Assembly: GCA_905211185.1 (NCBI GenBank)
Contig: CAJLZR010000021.1
Span: 1 to 9,773 of the forward strand
Direction of reading: 5' to 3'
DNA length: 9,773 bases
Origin: an uncultured Oscillospiraceae bacterium
GTDB taxonomy: Bacteria; Bacillota_A; Clostridia; Oscillospirales; Acutalibacteraceae
Position numbers and translations under genes: made by a program. Shown in pieces: positions 1 through 6,138 of this stretch. The notes beneath the pieces are model-generated. The model made no database searches, was not told where the DNA came from, and saw only the letters and a program-made list of their open reading frames with translations. The first letter of the stretch is position 1. Every line of letters starts with the position of its first letter.

Positions 1-102
1 TATTTCTTGGGACTCGCCGTTTTCTTTACCGCATCCGCTGAAACACACTAAACCCATAAGTACAAACAAAAAGCAAAAAAACAAATTTTTTATATTTTTC
101 AT
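1..102 (-). CDS. Lipoprotein, N-terminal 34 residues only (gene runs off the window)
   Basis: The reading frame opens with ATG at 102 and is uninterrupted to base 1. The peptide starts MKNIKNLFFCFLF, has a hydrophobic core of about 16 residues and then reaches FSGC followed by GKENGES. This is a lipoprotein signal peptide with lipobox cysteine at residue 24. Phenylalanine in place of the usual Leu/Val at -3 is tolerated but less typical. An AAAGGGG ribosome binding site lies about 10 bases upstream of the ATG. The mature protein should be tethered to the outer face of the membrane. Its function cannot be told because the mature domain lies outside the window. Solute-binding proteins of ABC transporters often begin this way, but that is only a possibility. 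Confidence 0.8.
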   Translation of the reverse strand, partial: MKNIKNLFFCFLFVLMGLVCFSGCGKENGESQEI

Positions 103-138
103 AACTGAGCAACCCCTTTTTTGATTTCATCAAATAAT

Positions 139-166
139 ATCTTAGATATTTTATTTAAAAAGTCAA
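139..166 (-). promoter_or_regulatory. Candidate promoter of the lipoprotein gene with overlapping dyad
   Basis: Read on the minus strand, TTGACT (161-166) is separated by 16 bases from TAAGAT (139-144). The -10 region lies inside a small palindrome, AATATC-TTA-GATATT (136-150), which could be an operator. The -35 match is good; the -10 is only 4 of 6. Confidence 0.4.
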
Positions 167-239
167 TATTTTTTCAAAAAATTGTTACGTTTTATTGCAA
201 AATCAGTTTTTCGCCAAATAATAAAAAACTTGTATTCAT

Positions 240-266
240 TTGACTTACGCGGATAAATATTATAAT
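240..266 (+). promoter_or_regulatory. Candidate promoter of the tRNA-Arg gene
   Basis: TTGACT (240-245) and a perfect TATAAT (261-266) are 15 bases apart, shorter than the ideal 17. The mature tRNA 5' end lies about 60 bases downstream. An 8-bp inverted repeat, ACTTACGC (243-250) and GCGTAAGT (283-290), brackets the -10 element. Confidence 0.45.
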
Positions 267-326
267 ATTTTCTTTGAAGAAAGCGTAAGTATATTAGGTT
301 TAATATATAGCTTACTCACTTGAAAT

Positions 327-403
327 CCGCCCGTGGCGAAGCTGGATATCGCAGCAGATTCCGATTCTGAAGGTCGGGGGTTCGAATCCCTCCGGGCGGA
401 CCA
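327..403 (+). tRNA. tRNA-Arg, anticodon CCG
   Basis: A full cloverleaf can be drawn by hand. The acceptor stem is CCGCCCG (327-333) with CGGGCGG (393-399). The D stem is GCGA/TCGC (336-339/349-352) with loop AGCTGGATA. The anticodon stem is 354-358/366-370 around the loop TTCCGAT, giving anticodon CCG at 361-363, which reads the CGG arginine codon. The T stem is GGGGG/CCCTC with loop TTCGAAT. The discriminator is A400 and the 3' CCA is encoded (401-403). One irregularity is that the lowest pair of the anticodon stem (354:370) is G/A rather than Watson-Crick. The gene has its own promoter upstream and a hairpin terminator directly downstream, so it looks like a single-gene transcription unit. 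Confidence 0.95.
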
Positions 404-414
404 GGGTCAAAATA

Positions 415-446
415 GGTCGATTATTGTATAATCGGCTTGTTTTTTT
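415..446 (+). terminator. Rho-independent terminator of tRNA-Arg, overlapping the toxin 3' end
   Basis: CGATTAT (418-424), loop TGT, ATAATCG (428-434) form a perfect 7-bp stem that can extend by G/C and G/T pairs to 415-437. It is followed by GTTTTTTT (439-446). It starts 12 bases after the tRNA CCA. The hairpin contains the stop codon and last codons of the oppositely oriented toxin gene (421-750). Confidence 0.85.
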
Positions 447-750
447 GAATTAAATTTTTATAGTTAGTTCTTCCGTTTGCTATGTGATAAATATAAACTA
501 CTTCATCAACCAATTTATAGACGCAAATATAGTCATCACAAATAAGAATTCGATAACCTTCTTGTCTCAACATTTCATCATTAATCAAAGGGCAAGATAA
601 TGGAAAAATTTCAAGCCTTTGAATCGCTTTAAATATTCTATCAAATATCTTTTTAGCAGATTTTTGACCAACTTTATTTAGATAGTAATTTGATATTTCG
701 TCAATTTCTCTCCATGCGGATGGTAAAAATTCAACTTTATATTTTTTCAT
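421..750 (-). CDS. RelE/ParE-family type II toxin
   Basis: This is a basic protein of 109 residues. It opens MKKYKVEFLPSAWREIDEI and carries a C-terminal core with the pattern GYRILICDDYICVYKL, then a valine/isoleucine-rich strand and IANGRTNY. This layout (short N-terminal strand, helical hairpin, then the YR-x-L...Y-x-V-x-Y...I-x-x-G-R sheet) is that of the ParE/RelE superfamily. Members are ribosome-dependent mRNA interferases (RelE) or gyrase poisons (ParE). The sequence alone does not decide which applies, though the fold order and length look closer to ParE. The ATG at 750 overlaps the end of the antitoxin gene by 14 bases, typical of translational coupling, with AGAGG about 9 bases upstream. 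The last codons (KPIIQ-stop) double as the terminator hairpin of the convergent tRNA gene. Confidence 0.88.
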   Translation of the reverse strand: MKKYKVEFLPSAWREIDEISNYYLNKVGQKSAKKIFDRIFKAIQRLEIFPLSCPLINDEMLRQEGYRILICDDYICVYKLVDEVVYIYHIANGRTNYKNLIQKNKPIIQ

Positions 751-1006
751 TAAACTTTACCTCTAACCTTTGTTTTACTTCATCAAATGAAATACCTCGT
801 TCCCCTAATAAGCGTTCATTTTCCGCTACCATAATTTTAGTTCTGAGTTTCAGCATTTCTTCTCTTTTCTCAAAAGATTCCATACTCATAACAACCAAAT
901 CGCCTTCACCGTTTTTAGTGATATAAATCGGGTCATCCATTTCATGTGCCAAATTTGAAATAAGATTATAATCATTTCTGAGTGTGGTAGAAGATTTTAT
1001 TACCAT
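737..1006 (-). CDS. Phd/YefM-family antitoxin
   Basis: This is an acidic protein of 89 residues beginning MVIKSSTTLRNDYNLISN. The N-terminal half has the Phd/YefM pattern: strand VIKSST, a helix, then the strand pair PIYITKNGEGDLVVMS followed by MESFEKR. In this family that domain dimerises and binds the operator, while the C-terminal tail (roughly residues 55-89, charged and probably disordered alone) wraps the toxin. I chose the ATG at 1006 over the in-frame GTG at 1015 because the only Shine-Dalgarno-like sequence, GAGGTGA, covers that GTG and sits 5 bases before the ATG. The antitoxin gene comes first in the operon, as is usual, and overlaps the toxin. Autorepression by the antitoxin/toxin complex is expected from the family. 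Confidence 0.9.
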   Translation of the reverse strand: MVIKSSTTLRNDYNLISNLAHEMDDPIYITKNGEGDLVVMSMESFEKREEMLKLRTKIMVAENERLLGERGISFDEVKQRLEVKFNEKI

Positions 1007-1011
1007 GTAAA

Positions 1012-1018
1012 TCACCTC
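1012..1018 (-). promoter_or_regulatory. Ribosome binding site fixing the antitoxin start at 1006
   Basis: GAGGTGA on the minus strand lies 5 bases before the ATG at 1006 and overlaps the alternative GTG at 1013-1015. This makes the longer start improbable. Confidence 0.75.
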
Positions 1019-1038
1019 AAATATATTTTAATACTATT

Positions 1039-1067
1039 ATTATATGATAATTCTCGGATAATTTCAA
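1039..1067 (-). promoter_or_regulatory. Promoter/operator of the toxin-antitoxin operon
   Basis: On the minus strand, TTGAAA (1062-1067), 17 bases, then a perfect TATAAT (1039-1044). The spacer holds a 7-base direct repeat, AATTATC, whose two copies start 11 bases apart, about one helical turn. This suits binding of an antitoxin dimer or pair. Transcription should start near 1032, leaving a leader of about 25 bases. Confidence 0.75.
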
Positions 1068-1427
1068 TATCTGTGTTGAGTGAATTTTACTATGTGTTTT
1101 TTATAAATACTTTAGTTGGGTTTCGACTTCATTATTACTAATTTGTTCATGCCCCTCATGGGGCCCCGCACCAACAGGGCATTCAATAAGAAGTGTAAAA
1201 TTTTCTTACGGAATGTTTCTTCTATTGAATTCTGAACATGAGGTTGACACCCTATAATTAGTGGATAATTTATATTATAAAAATGCCTAACAACCAAATC
1301 ATTCCGCAGGAATTTATCCCCTGTGGAATGACTTTTGCTTAATAAAAATTAGCTTTCGGAAACTACCGTATCAAAATATTATATACACACTCAATTTTAA
1401 GCACGACTTTTTATTTAAAAAGATCTT
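1068..1427. other. Gene-free stretch with a series of stem-loops
   Basis: No convincing gene is present here. Read 5' to 3' on plus, the stretch holds GCCCC-TCAT-GGGGC (1151-1164), nested in ATGCCC...GGGCAT (1149-1182). Next is a long imperfect hairpin pairing 1181-1193 with 1219-1230 (12 pairs, one bulge). A 12-bp hairpin follows at 1299-1331. The 1150-1180 segment is clearly richer in G+C than its surroundings. It could be a structured RNA, a relic of a small mobile element, or simply the 3' region of the LRR gene transcript. No terminal inverted repeats or target duplication were found. Confidence 0.4.
1299..1331. terminator. Candidate terminator hairpin downstream of the LRR gene
   Basis: TCATTCCGCAGG (1299-1310) pairs with CCTGTGGAATGA (1320-1331) over 12 bp, including one G/T pair, around a 9-base loop. 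On the minus strand it is followed by a T-rich but interrupted run (ATTTGGTTGTT). It lies about 100 bases beyond the stop of the LRR gene, so assignment as its terminator is tentative. Confidence 0.45.
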
Positions 1428-3161
1428 CTAATTTACATATAATTTTTTTCTTTTCATCATGCTATGATATATAACCCAGGCCAAAAGGGAGAAAGTTGCT
1501 ATTCCCGCCACGTACGGCACCAGATAATCCCACGCATCTTCAGAAGAAAACGTATCCATAAGGCAATATACACTAAAATGATCCGTATAATAACTACAAT
1601 ACTTTTTGCCATTTATTTCAACAATTTCATGCTTAAATACGCAATCCTTATTTTCAGAAATGCGCAATGCTTTCAAATCTTTTTCGTCCAAATCCTGGTT
1701 AATTGGGAATAAAACCTGTACTTTTCCGTTTGGTTGAATAGCGTTTCCGTTTCTATCGGTAACTTTAATATCATACATATATAATTTTTCAATCTTGTTT
1801 TTATGTTCGTCATCCAAATTTTTCAAAGCTTCTTTATATTGCTTTTTATCCATCATATCTTTAGCCATAACCTTTTTTACGGTTAGCTTGGCATCTTTCG
1901 GGAAAACGCCCGCCTCGGCTTGCAAACGTACGTCCGTTTTATCATCTTGCGCATCGAATTTTTCACTATCCTCATCAGATTTGATTGTAGCTGCCCTGTA
2001 CTGCTCCAAGGATATCGTGCCGCTTGAAGCCAATTTCACACAGCCTGCCTTGACCTTTTCTTCAGGAATTGCACCTTCTGCAAATTTACAATCTTTGGAA
2101 ATAGTTAATTCACGTAAATTATTGCATCCGTCAAAGGCACCTCTTGCTATTTTTTTACAATTCGGTGCATAAACACGTTCCAACTTTTCGCAATTTTCAA
2201 AACACTGTCCGTATAATGTAACATCTGACGAATCCCAACCCCATAAATCTACATTTTTAAGATTTTTACATCCTGCAAAAGCATGATAACAAACATTTCC
2301 GCAGAAAGGCAACTTAACATTTTCCAATTTTTTACAATTTAAAAATGTGCCAATTCCTATATTTCTACACTGTTCAAAATTAATTTCACTTAATGACTCA
2401 CAATTTGCAAATGCGTAATCACCAATATTTTTACAAAGTGGCAAAATAGCTTTTTTTAGTTTTTTACAGTTTGTAAAAGCATTTTCACCCACAGTGTTAC
2501 ACTCACGCAAATCAACACTCTTTATATTTTTGGCATATACCTGTGGCCTCGTAATATTTATTTCCGGCATAGCATAATAATCCGGCTCAAAGCTTCTGTA
2601 TTCATCCCACTTAAATATACGAAGTTCATCAAGGCCATCGCTACGGTTTCCCAACATTTCCATAACGAATATGTTCATAATAGGCATCAGCATCGCAGTG
2701 CCTATTGCAAGCCCATTAACAATCGCTTTACCCGTGTTTGCAACAACACAGCTCGCACCCTCCCCCAATGCCATTAGAATATTTGCTAAAATACGAACGC
2801 CTCCGACCGCCGTTCCTTTTGTAACAGCGCCCGCATTTTTAAAAAACAGTTTCATACGTTCGCCGGCACTTAAACTGCTCGGTTGTGATCCCCCGGAAAA
2901 ATTTGCGGCAATCTGAGTAACTGTATGCCCATCCACAGGCGAAGTGACATCTATATGCCTTTTCGTCTTACATTTCAAAAGAGTTATCGTATCACCATTT
3001 CCATCGCCATTTCTTTTATAGTCATAACTTCCGCCAAACCCCAATATTCCCGTGTTATGAACTTTATCATCCTTAAGCTTCCTAGCTTGCATATTGGGCA
3101 AAAAATTAAAAAATACCATCATAAACGACAATACTACAGCAGTAATCTTTTTATAAAACAC
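1428..3161 (-). CDS. Secreted, membrane-anchored BspA-like (LRR_5) surface protein
   Basis: This 577-residue protein is read in order as follows. It has a Sec signal peptide (1-26, MFYKK then a long hydrophobic core). A linker follows, and residues 110-170 are glycine/alanine-rich and hydrophobic, possibly membrane-active. About six leucine-rich repeats of the BspA/LRR_5 type span 215-358, each with the pattern I-G-x-x-A-F-x-N-C-x-x-L-x-x-x-x-L-x-x-C. A region at 408-535 ends HFSVYCL and resembles the ZU5-like domain of gut Clostridia surface proteins. One transmembrane helix (547-566) precedes the basic tail MMKRKK. It should display the repeats outside the cell, held by the C-terminal helix; no LPXTG sortase motif is seen. 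The start is GTG at 3161, preceded by AAGGGGTGG. LRR_5 proteins commonly bind host or protist surfaces, but the ligand here is unknown. Confidence 0.85.
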   Translation of the reverse strand: MFYKKITAVVLSFMMVFFNFLPNMQARKLKDDKVHNTGILGFGGSYDYKRNGDGNGDTITLLKCKTKRHIDVTSPVDGHTVTQIAANFSGGSQPSSLSAGERMKLFFKNAGAVTKGTAVGGVRILANILMALGEGASCVVANTGKAIVNGLAIGTAMLMPIMNIFVMEMLGNRSDGLDELRIFKWDEYRSFEPDYYAMPEINITRPQVYAKNIKSVDLRECNTVGENAFTNCKKLKKAILPLCKNIGDYAFANCESLSEINFEQCRNIGIGTFLNCKKLENVKLPFCGNVCYHAFAGCKNLKNVDLWGWDSSDVTLYGQCFENCEKLERVYAPNCKKIARGAFDGCNNLRELTISKDCKFAEGAIPEEKVKAGCVKLASSGTISLEQYRAATIKSDEDSEKFDAQDDKTDVRLQAEAGVFPKDAKLTVKKVMAKDMMDKKQYKEALKNLDDEHKNKIEKLYMYDIKVTDRNGNAIQPNGKVQVLFPINQDLDEKDLKALRISENKDCVFKHEIVEINGKKYCSYYTDHFSVYCLMDTFSSEDAWDYLVPYVAGIATFSLLAWVIYHSMMKRKKLYVN

Positions 3162-3197
3162 AGCTAACCACCCCTTATGTAATTAAAATTTTGCATC

Positions 3198-3226
3198 ATT
3201 TTATACTATATTCAAAATAAATTCAA
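3198..3226 (-). promoter_or_regulatory. Candidate promoter of the LRR gene
   Basis: On the minus strand, TTGAAT (3221-3226) is followed after 17 bases by TAAAAT (3198-3203). The overlapping TATAAA (3200-3205) would give 15-base spacing. It lies about 40 bases before the GTG start. Confidence 0.5.
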
Positions 3227-3326
3227 TACATATTTTTGATTTTTTATTGTACATAAATAAATTATTGCAAAAAATCTCAATCAAATAAATTTTACTTATA
3301 TATTTTAAATTAAAATCTTTTGATAT

Positions 3327-3355
3327 TTGAAATTTCTAAGTTTATATGGTATAAT
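3327..3355 (+). promoter_or_regulatory. Promoter of the DUF1796-type peptidase gene
   Basis: TTGAAA (3327-3332), exactly 17 bases, then a perfect TATAAT (3350-3355). Transcription would start near 3362, about 45 bases before the GTG. It is divergent from the LRR promoter about 100 bases away; the bases between are almost pure A+T and show no clear operator. Confidence 0.75.
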
Positions 3356-3393
3356 AAAGGTTACATAGAAGTTAAAAATATTTTTTCGAACAA

Positions 3394-3400
3394 AAAGAGG
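3394..3400 (+). promoter_or_regulatory. Ribosome binding site supporting the GTG start at 3406
   Basis: AAAGAGG ends 5 bases before the GTG at 3406. No Shine-Dalgarno-like sequence precedes the in-frame ATGs at 3478 and 3493, which would otherwise give a more ordinary signal peptide. Confidence 0.6.
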
Positions 3401-3405
3401 TAGCT

Positions 3406-4332
3406 GTGAACAATAACGAAAATAAACAAAATCCAACTAAACGCACTTTTAATTCCGAGCCAAATAAATTAATTTGCATGTCCAATTTTTTTATGAAAAA
3501 AGTAATTAGTGTTTTTCTTGTTTCTGTATGCTTTTTTCCATTCGTTTCCGGCAGTTCCGCAAATATTTCCGAAAACAAAACCGAAAACCAATTAGAAAGC
3601 GTTTCAGCGGAAGAGGTCAAGGACAAACAATGCGAACAGTTTGAAACCATAAAAGTCGATTGTATTTTTTCTATTGGAGCCGAATGCAGACCGGCCTTTT
3701 ATTTAAGTGAATATCATTTTAGATTTCAATCATCTCCTCTCGACTGGATGATGAAATATAGTCTTGATACAACAATTCATTTTTTCGAAACCAAATTTGA
3801 AGATTTTTTTGATAAAATAGAAGAAATTCCAAACAAATTCTGTCACGATTGTAAACATGTAAAGGATATAAAAAACAATGTGGTTTCAATACATCATTTT
3901 AAAAAAGACGTCCCCCTCAGCGAAGAAAGAACCAGAATTAGGGAACTTATGTTACATAGAGCCAAGCAGGTGGATGATATTTTTAAAAAATCAGAATCTA
4001 TCGGACTTATATGCAATAGACCCACTGAATCCGATGAAGAATTTATAGATTTCATAAAAAAGTTTAGCAACATTTATAAAGGTAAAAAAATTACTTTGAT
4101 AAATATAGTTGATGATGAAACCGCTAAAGATGTAAAACAATCCACCATATTTAATCAAGATAATTTGAAAATCATCAAGTTTACTTTTAGCGACAAAACA
4201 CCTGAAGGCAACCCCGAAAATAAGCCCGGTTGGATAGCAAATTATACCGCTTGGGATATGGTTATGAAAACTATTGAGCTAAGTGATAAAGTATTTGGAA
4301 ACGCCAAATTTCCGGAAGAATTTGTGGATTAA
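3406..4332 (+). CDS. Exported DUF1796-type putative papain-like cysteine peptidase
   Basis: This 308-residue protein from the GTG start carries, after a hydrophilic 29-residue extension, a typical Sec signal: MKKVISVFLVSVCFFPFVSG (30-49). The body matches what I recall of DUF1796, a family of putative papain-like cysteine peptidases. It has IFSIGAECRPAFYL (87-100), with C94 the likely nucleophile; an aromatic/Arg stretch then SSPLDW (109-114); SIHHF (161-165), likely holding the catalytic histidine; then R-x-R-I-R-E-L and LICNRPTESDEEF (201-213), the usual LFVR-like strand. Known members are mostly intracellular or in surface-polysaccharide loci, so an export signal is unusual. Peptidase activity is a family prediction, not shown here. 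The long n-region could mean that translation really starts at the ATG at 3493. The gene is monocistronic, with its own promoter and a strong terminator. Confidence 0.7.
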   Translation: MNNNENKQNPTKRTFNSEPNKLICMSNFFMKKVISVFLVSVCFFPFVSGSSANISENKTENQLESVSAEEVKDKQCEQFETIKVDCIFSIGAECRPAFYLSEYHFRFQSSPLDWMMKYSLDTTIHFFETKFEDFFDKIEEIPNKFCHDCKHVKDIKNNVVSIHHFKKDVPLSEERTRIRELMLHRAKQVDDIFKKSESIGLICNRPTESDEEFIDFIKKFSNIYKGKKITLINIVDDETAKDVKQSTIFNQDNLKIIKFTFSDKTPEGNPENKPGWIANYTAWDMVMKTIELSDKVFGNAKFPEEFVD

Positions 4333-4360
4333 AAAGTTATTTTAGCTTTATCATTTTAAA

Positions 4361-4396
4361 AAATATCCCCTGATAAAAAACTATCAGGGGATATTT
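4361..4396. terminator. Bidirectional terminator between the convergent peptidase and PARG genes
   Basis: AAATATCCCCTGATA (4361-4375), a six-base loop, and TATCAGGGGATATTT (4382-4396) form a perfect 15-bp stem. The minus-strand side is followed by TTTTTTAAAAT beyond 4361. On the plus side the A/T ends of the stem and GTATTTAATT serve. It is 28 bases after the peptidase stop and 23 before the PARG stop. Confidence 0.93.
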
Positions 4397-4418
4397 GTAT
4401 TTAATTATCCATTTCTAA

Positions 4419-5867
4419 TTAATCATAGGATGGTAAATCTATTTCTGTTTGCATACTTTTAGCCAGATGAGCATGTTTTTCGCTAAAGCCGTATAAAGAA
4501 TCGCATCTCTCACCATAGGTTTTCTTAAAAGCATTATAATTTCTTTGGTCACTTCTATTTGATGTAAATATCGGAAGAATTATGTTATCAAAGCAGTATG
4601 ACCACTGCATACCACCGGGACCTTTCTCGCTTAAAACATCATAAAACGCTTCCGAAACTAGTTTTGGATCATTTTTAAAAGCGCCACAGCCTAATGCTCC
4701 CAAAACCAAATTTTTGTCACCGTGCTCATATGCCGTGGCTAAAATCATTCTCCACAAATCTTTCATTAACTCTTTATATTGCGGTATTTCACGTCTGCTC
4801 AAACAGTGAATTCTAAAATCAGGAGCAGCAGCCGTTATAACATTAAATTTACAACCATCGATATATTCACCCACTCGGCCGATATTATAATCTTCTTTTA
4901 TTTGCTTTATACCTTTTGTATATATAGCTTCATTGGCTATGCCCGACCTATACCAATCTGAAATATTTTCAGGATCAATAGTATGTTTACTATAAAAATC
5001 ACGTTTCATACTTTTTGTAGCCAAATGTGGATACAAGCTTGTTATTCTGCAAAGGCACTCTTCTTGCGCAGTACAGCCCTGTATAACGCCGCCTCCAGGG
5101 CAATAATAGTTTGCAAAATTAAGAACGGCTGTGTTTTTAACATCCTTAGGAGCAATATTCAATCTGGCGTTCACAGCATTTAAACTTTGCAAAGATTTAC
5201 CATTCGTAAGCCAAATTTTAACCGAAGTTGCTTTTACCTTATCGCCCGAACATTTTCTCATAAAAAGCCCATGATTATAACAAACAACCTCCGATGCACC
5301 GCTTATAAAATCCTCATCATCAAAATTTACTGATAATTTATCTTTGTTTTTTATGCAATAATCGATTGTGTCCCGAAAAACCTGCCGACGAGATTCCATG
5401 CTATTTGATAAAACTGTTTCACTTGGTATTCCCAAAAACCCATTAAATAGATAACCATAAGCCACTTCACCACTCGGCGCACCTTTAAACCAAGATAAAA
5501 TTTTTCCACCAAAACTCTCATGCTTTTTCTTAGAAGCAACAGCTACCGCACCGCCAGATGTACTTCCGGGCTTCATGGCAAAACTGGGTTGCACGGCAAC
5601 AGACATAGAAGATAGCAATGCCATCGGCCAAGCAAAAATTTTTTTATTACAGGTACCTCCGCTTACGTTATGTAATCCATCGTCAACTACAATTGACATT
5701 TCCGAAAAAATATCATCTAAAAAAGCGCATAGTTCTTCATCTGTTATCTCGGAATCGAATTTTTTTATAAAGTTTTTAACATCTTCCAAATTATCCAAAT
5801 TAATAAAAGATTGTGTAAGACTTGGATCATCTGATATTTTACTTAAAACTGCGTTCACTTTATTCAT
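4419..5867 (-). CDS. Nif11-leader-bearing poly(ADP-ribose) glycohydrolase-like protein (TIGR02452/PARG_cat type)
   Basis: This 482-residue protein has three parts. Residues 1-71 read as a Nif11-type leader: acidic, helical, SKISDDPSL, then FDSEITDEELCAFLDDIF, closing with LHNVSGG, the double-glycine site cut by peptidase-containing ABC exporters. Residues 75-97 (KKIFAWPMALLSSM... to PSFA) look like a second, Sec-like signal. The enzyme starts near 155 (MESRRQVFRDTIDYC). VLNFANYYCPGGG (248-260) and QEE (268-270) form the bacterial PARG signature GGG-x7-QEE, whose glutamates are catalytic in the family; VLGALGCGAFKNDP (388-401) is the conserved later motif. The family removes ADP-ribose from ADP-ribosylated protein or nucleic acid. 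The start ATG is fixed by GGAGG 8 bases upstream. Export of the enzyme is my inference; no transporter gene is in the window. Confidence 0.85.
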   Translation of the reverse strand: MNKVNAVLSKISDDPSLTQSFINLDNLEDVKNFIKKFDSEITDEELCAFLDDIFSEMSIVVDDGLHNVSGGTCNKKIFAWPMALLSSMSVAVQPSFAMKPGSTSGGAVAVASKKKHESFGGKILSWFKGAPSGEVAYGYLFNGFLGIPSETVLSNSMESRRQVFRDTIDYCIKNKDKLSVNFDDEDFISGASEVVCYNHGLFMRKCSGDKVKATSVKIWLTNGKSLQSLNAVNARLNIAPKDVKNTAVLNFANYYCPGGGVIQGCTAQEECLCRITSLYPHLATKSMKRDFYSKHTIDPENISDWYRSGIANEAIYTKGIKQIKEDYNIGRVGEYIDGCKFNVITAAAPDFRIHCLSRREIPQYKELMKDLWRMILATAYEHGDKNLVLGALGCGAFKNDPKLVSEAFYDVLSEKGPGGMQWSYCFDNIILPIFTSNRSDQRNYNAFKKTYGERCDSLYGFSEKHAHLAKSMQTEIDLPSYD

Positions 5868-5907
5868 GCCGTTTACCTCCCGACAAATTTTTATATATAG
5901 ACGTCGT

Positions 5908-5913
5908 ATTATA
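5908..5913 (-). promoter_or_regulatory. Candidate -10 element of the PARG gene
   Basis: A perfect TATAAT on the minus strand lies about 40 bases before the ATG at 5867. No good -35 is present at 16-18 bases; only TTTCGT-like sequence is found. That might mean an activator-dependent promoter. A GACGTC palindrome (5900-5905) sits near the expected transcription start. Confidence 0.45.
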
Positions 5914-6015
5914 TGAATTTTAAAAAAGTAACGAAAAGCACTATTTTATATATCCGAAAACATCATACAGAATATAACTATAGATATCTTTATATATTTT
6001 TTTCAAAAACGTATG

Positions 6016-6040
6016 CCCCCCTAAAATGAATCAAGGGGGA
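6016..6040 (-). terminator. Candidate terminator of the ankyrin gene
   Basis: CCCCCT (6017-6022) pairs with AGGGGG (6034-6039) around an 11-base loop. On the minus strand the stem is followed, after CATACG, by TTTTTGAAAAAAA. It lies about 100 bases beyond the ankyrin stop codon. The T-run is displaced by 6 bases, so efficiency is uncertain. Confidence 0.5.
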
Positions 6041-6138
6041 CAAAGTAATCCATAGCTATACAACATTTTTATGCTTAAATACAAGTTACTATTCATTTAC
6101 CACTACTTGACAACCAACCAATAAACTTATTTCTATAT

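Noticed and set aside
1007..1015. In-frame GTG at 1015 as the antitoxin start
   Set aside because: The Shine-Dalgarno sequence overlaps this codon and is properly spaced for the ATG at 1006.
1244..1256. TTGACA followed closely by TATAAT on the plus strand
   Set aside because: The two hexamers are only 3 bases apart, so they cannot act as a promoter pair, and no gene follows on that strand.
1112..1297. 61-codon open frame on the minus strand
   Set aside because: It runs through the stem-loop region, starts without a credible ribosome binding site, has no recognisable domain and overlaps GC-rich hairpins that explain the sequence better.
2814..2904. A second double-glycine-like site (NFSGG) in the LRR surface protein
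   Set aside because: It follows an ordinary Sec signal peptide, and the preceding residues do not have the acidic helical pattern of a Nif11 or similar leader.
5575..5916. 113-codon open frame on the plus strand opposite the PARG leader region
   Set aside because: It is the complement of a well-supported gene, with composition dictated by that gene and no initiation signal.
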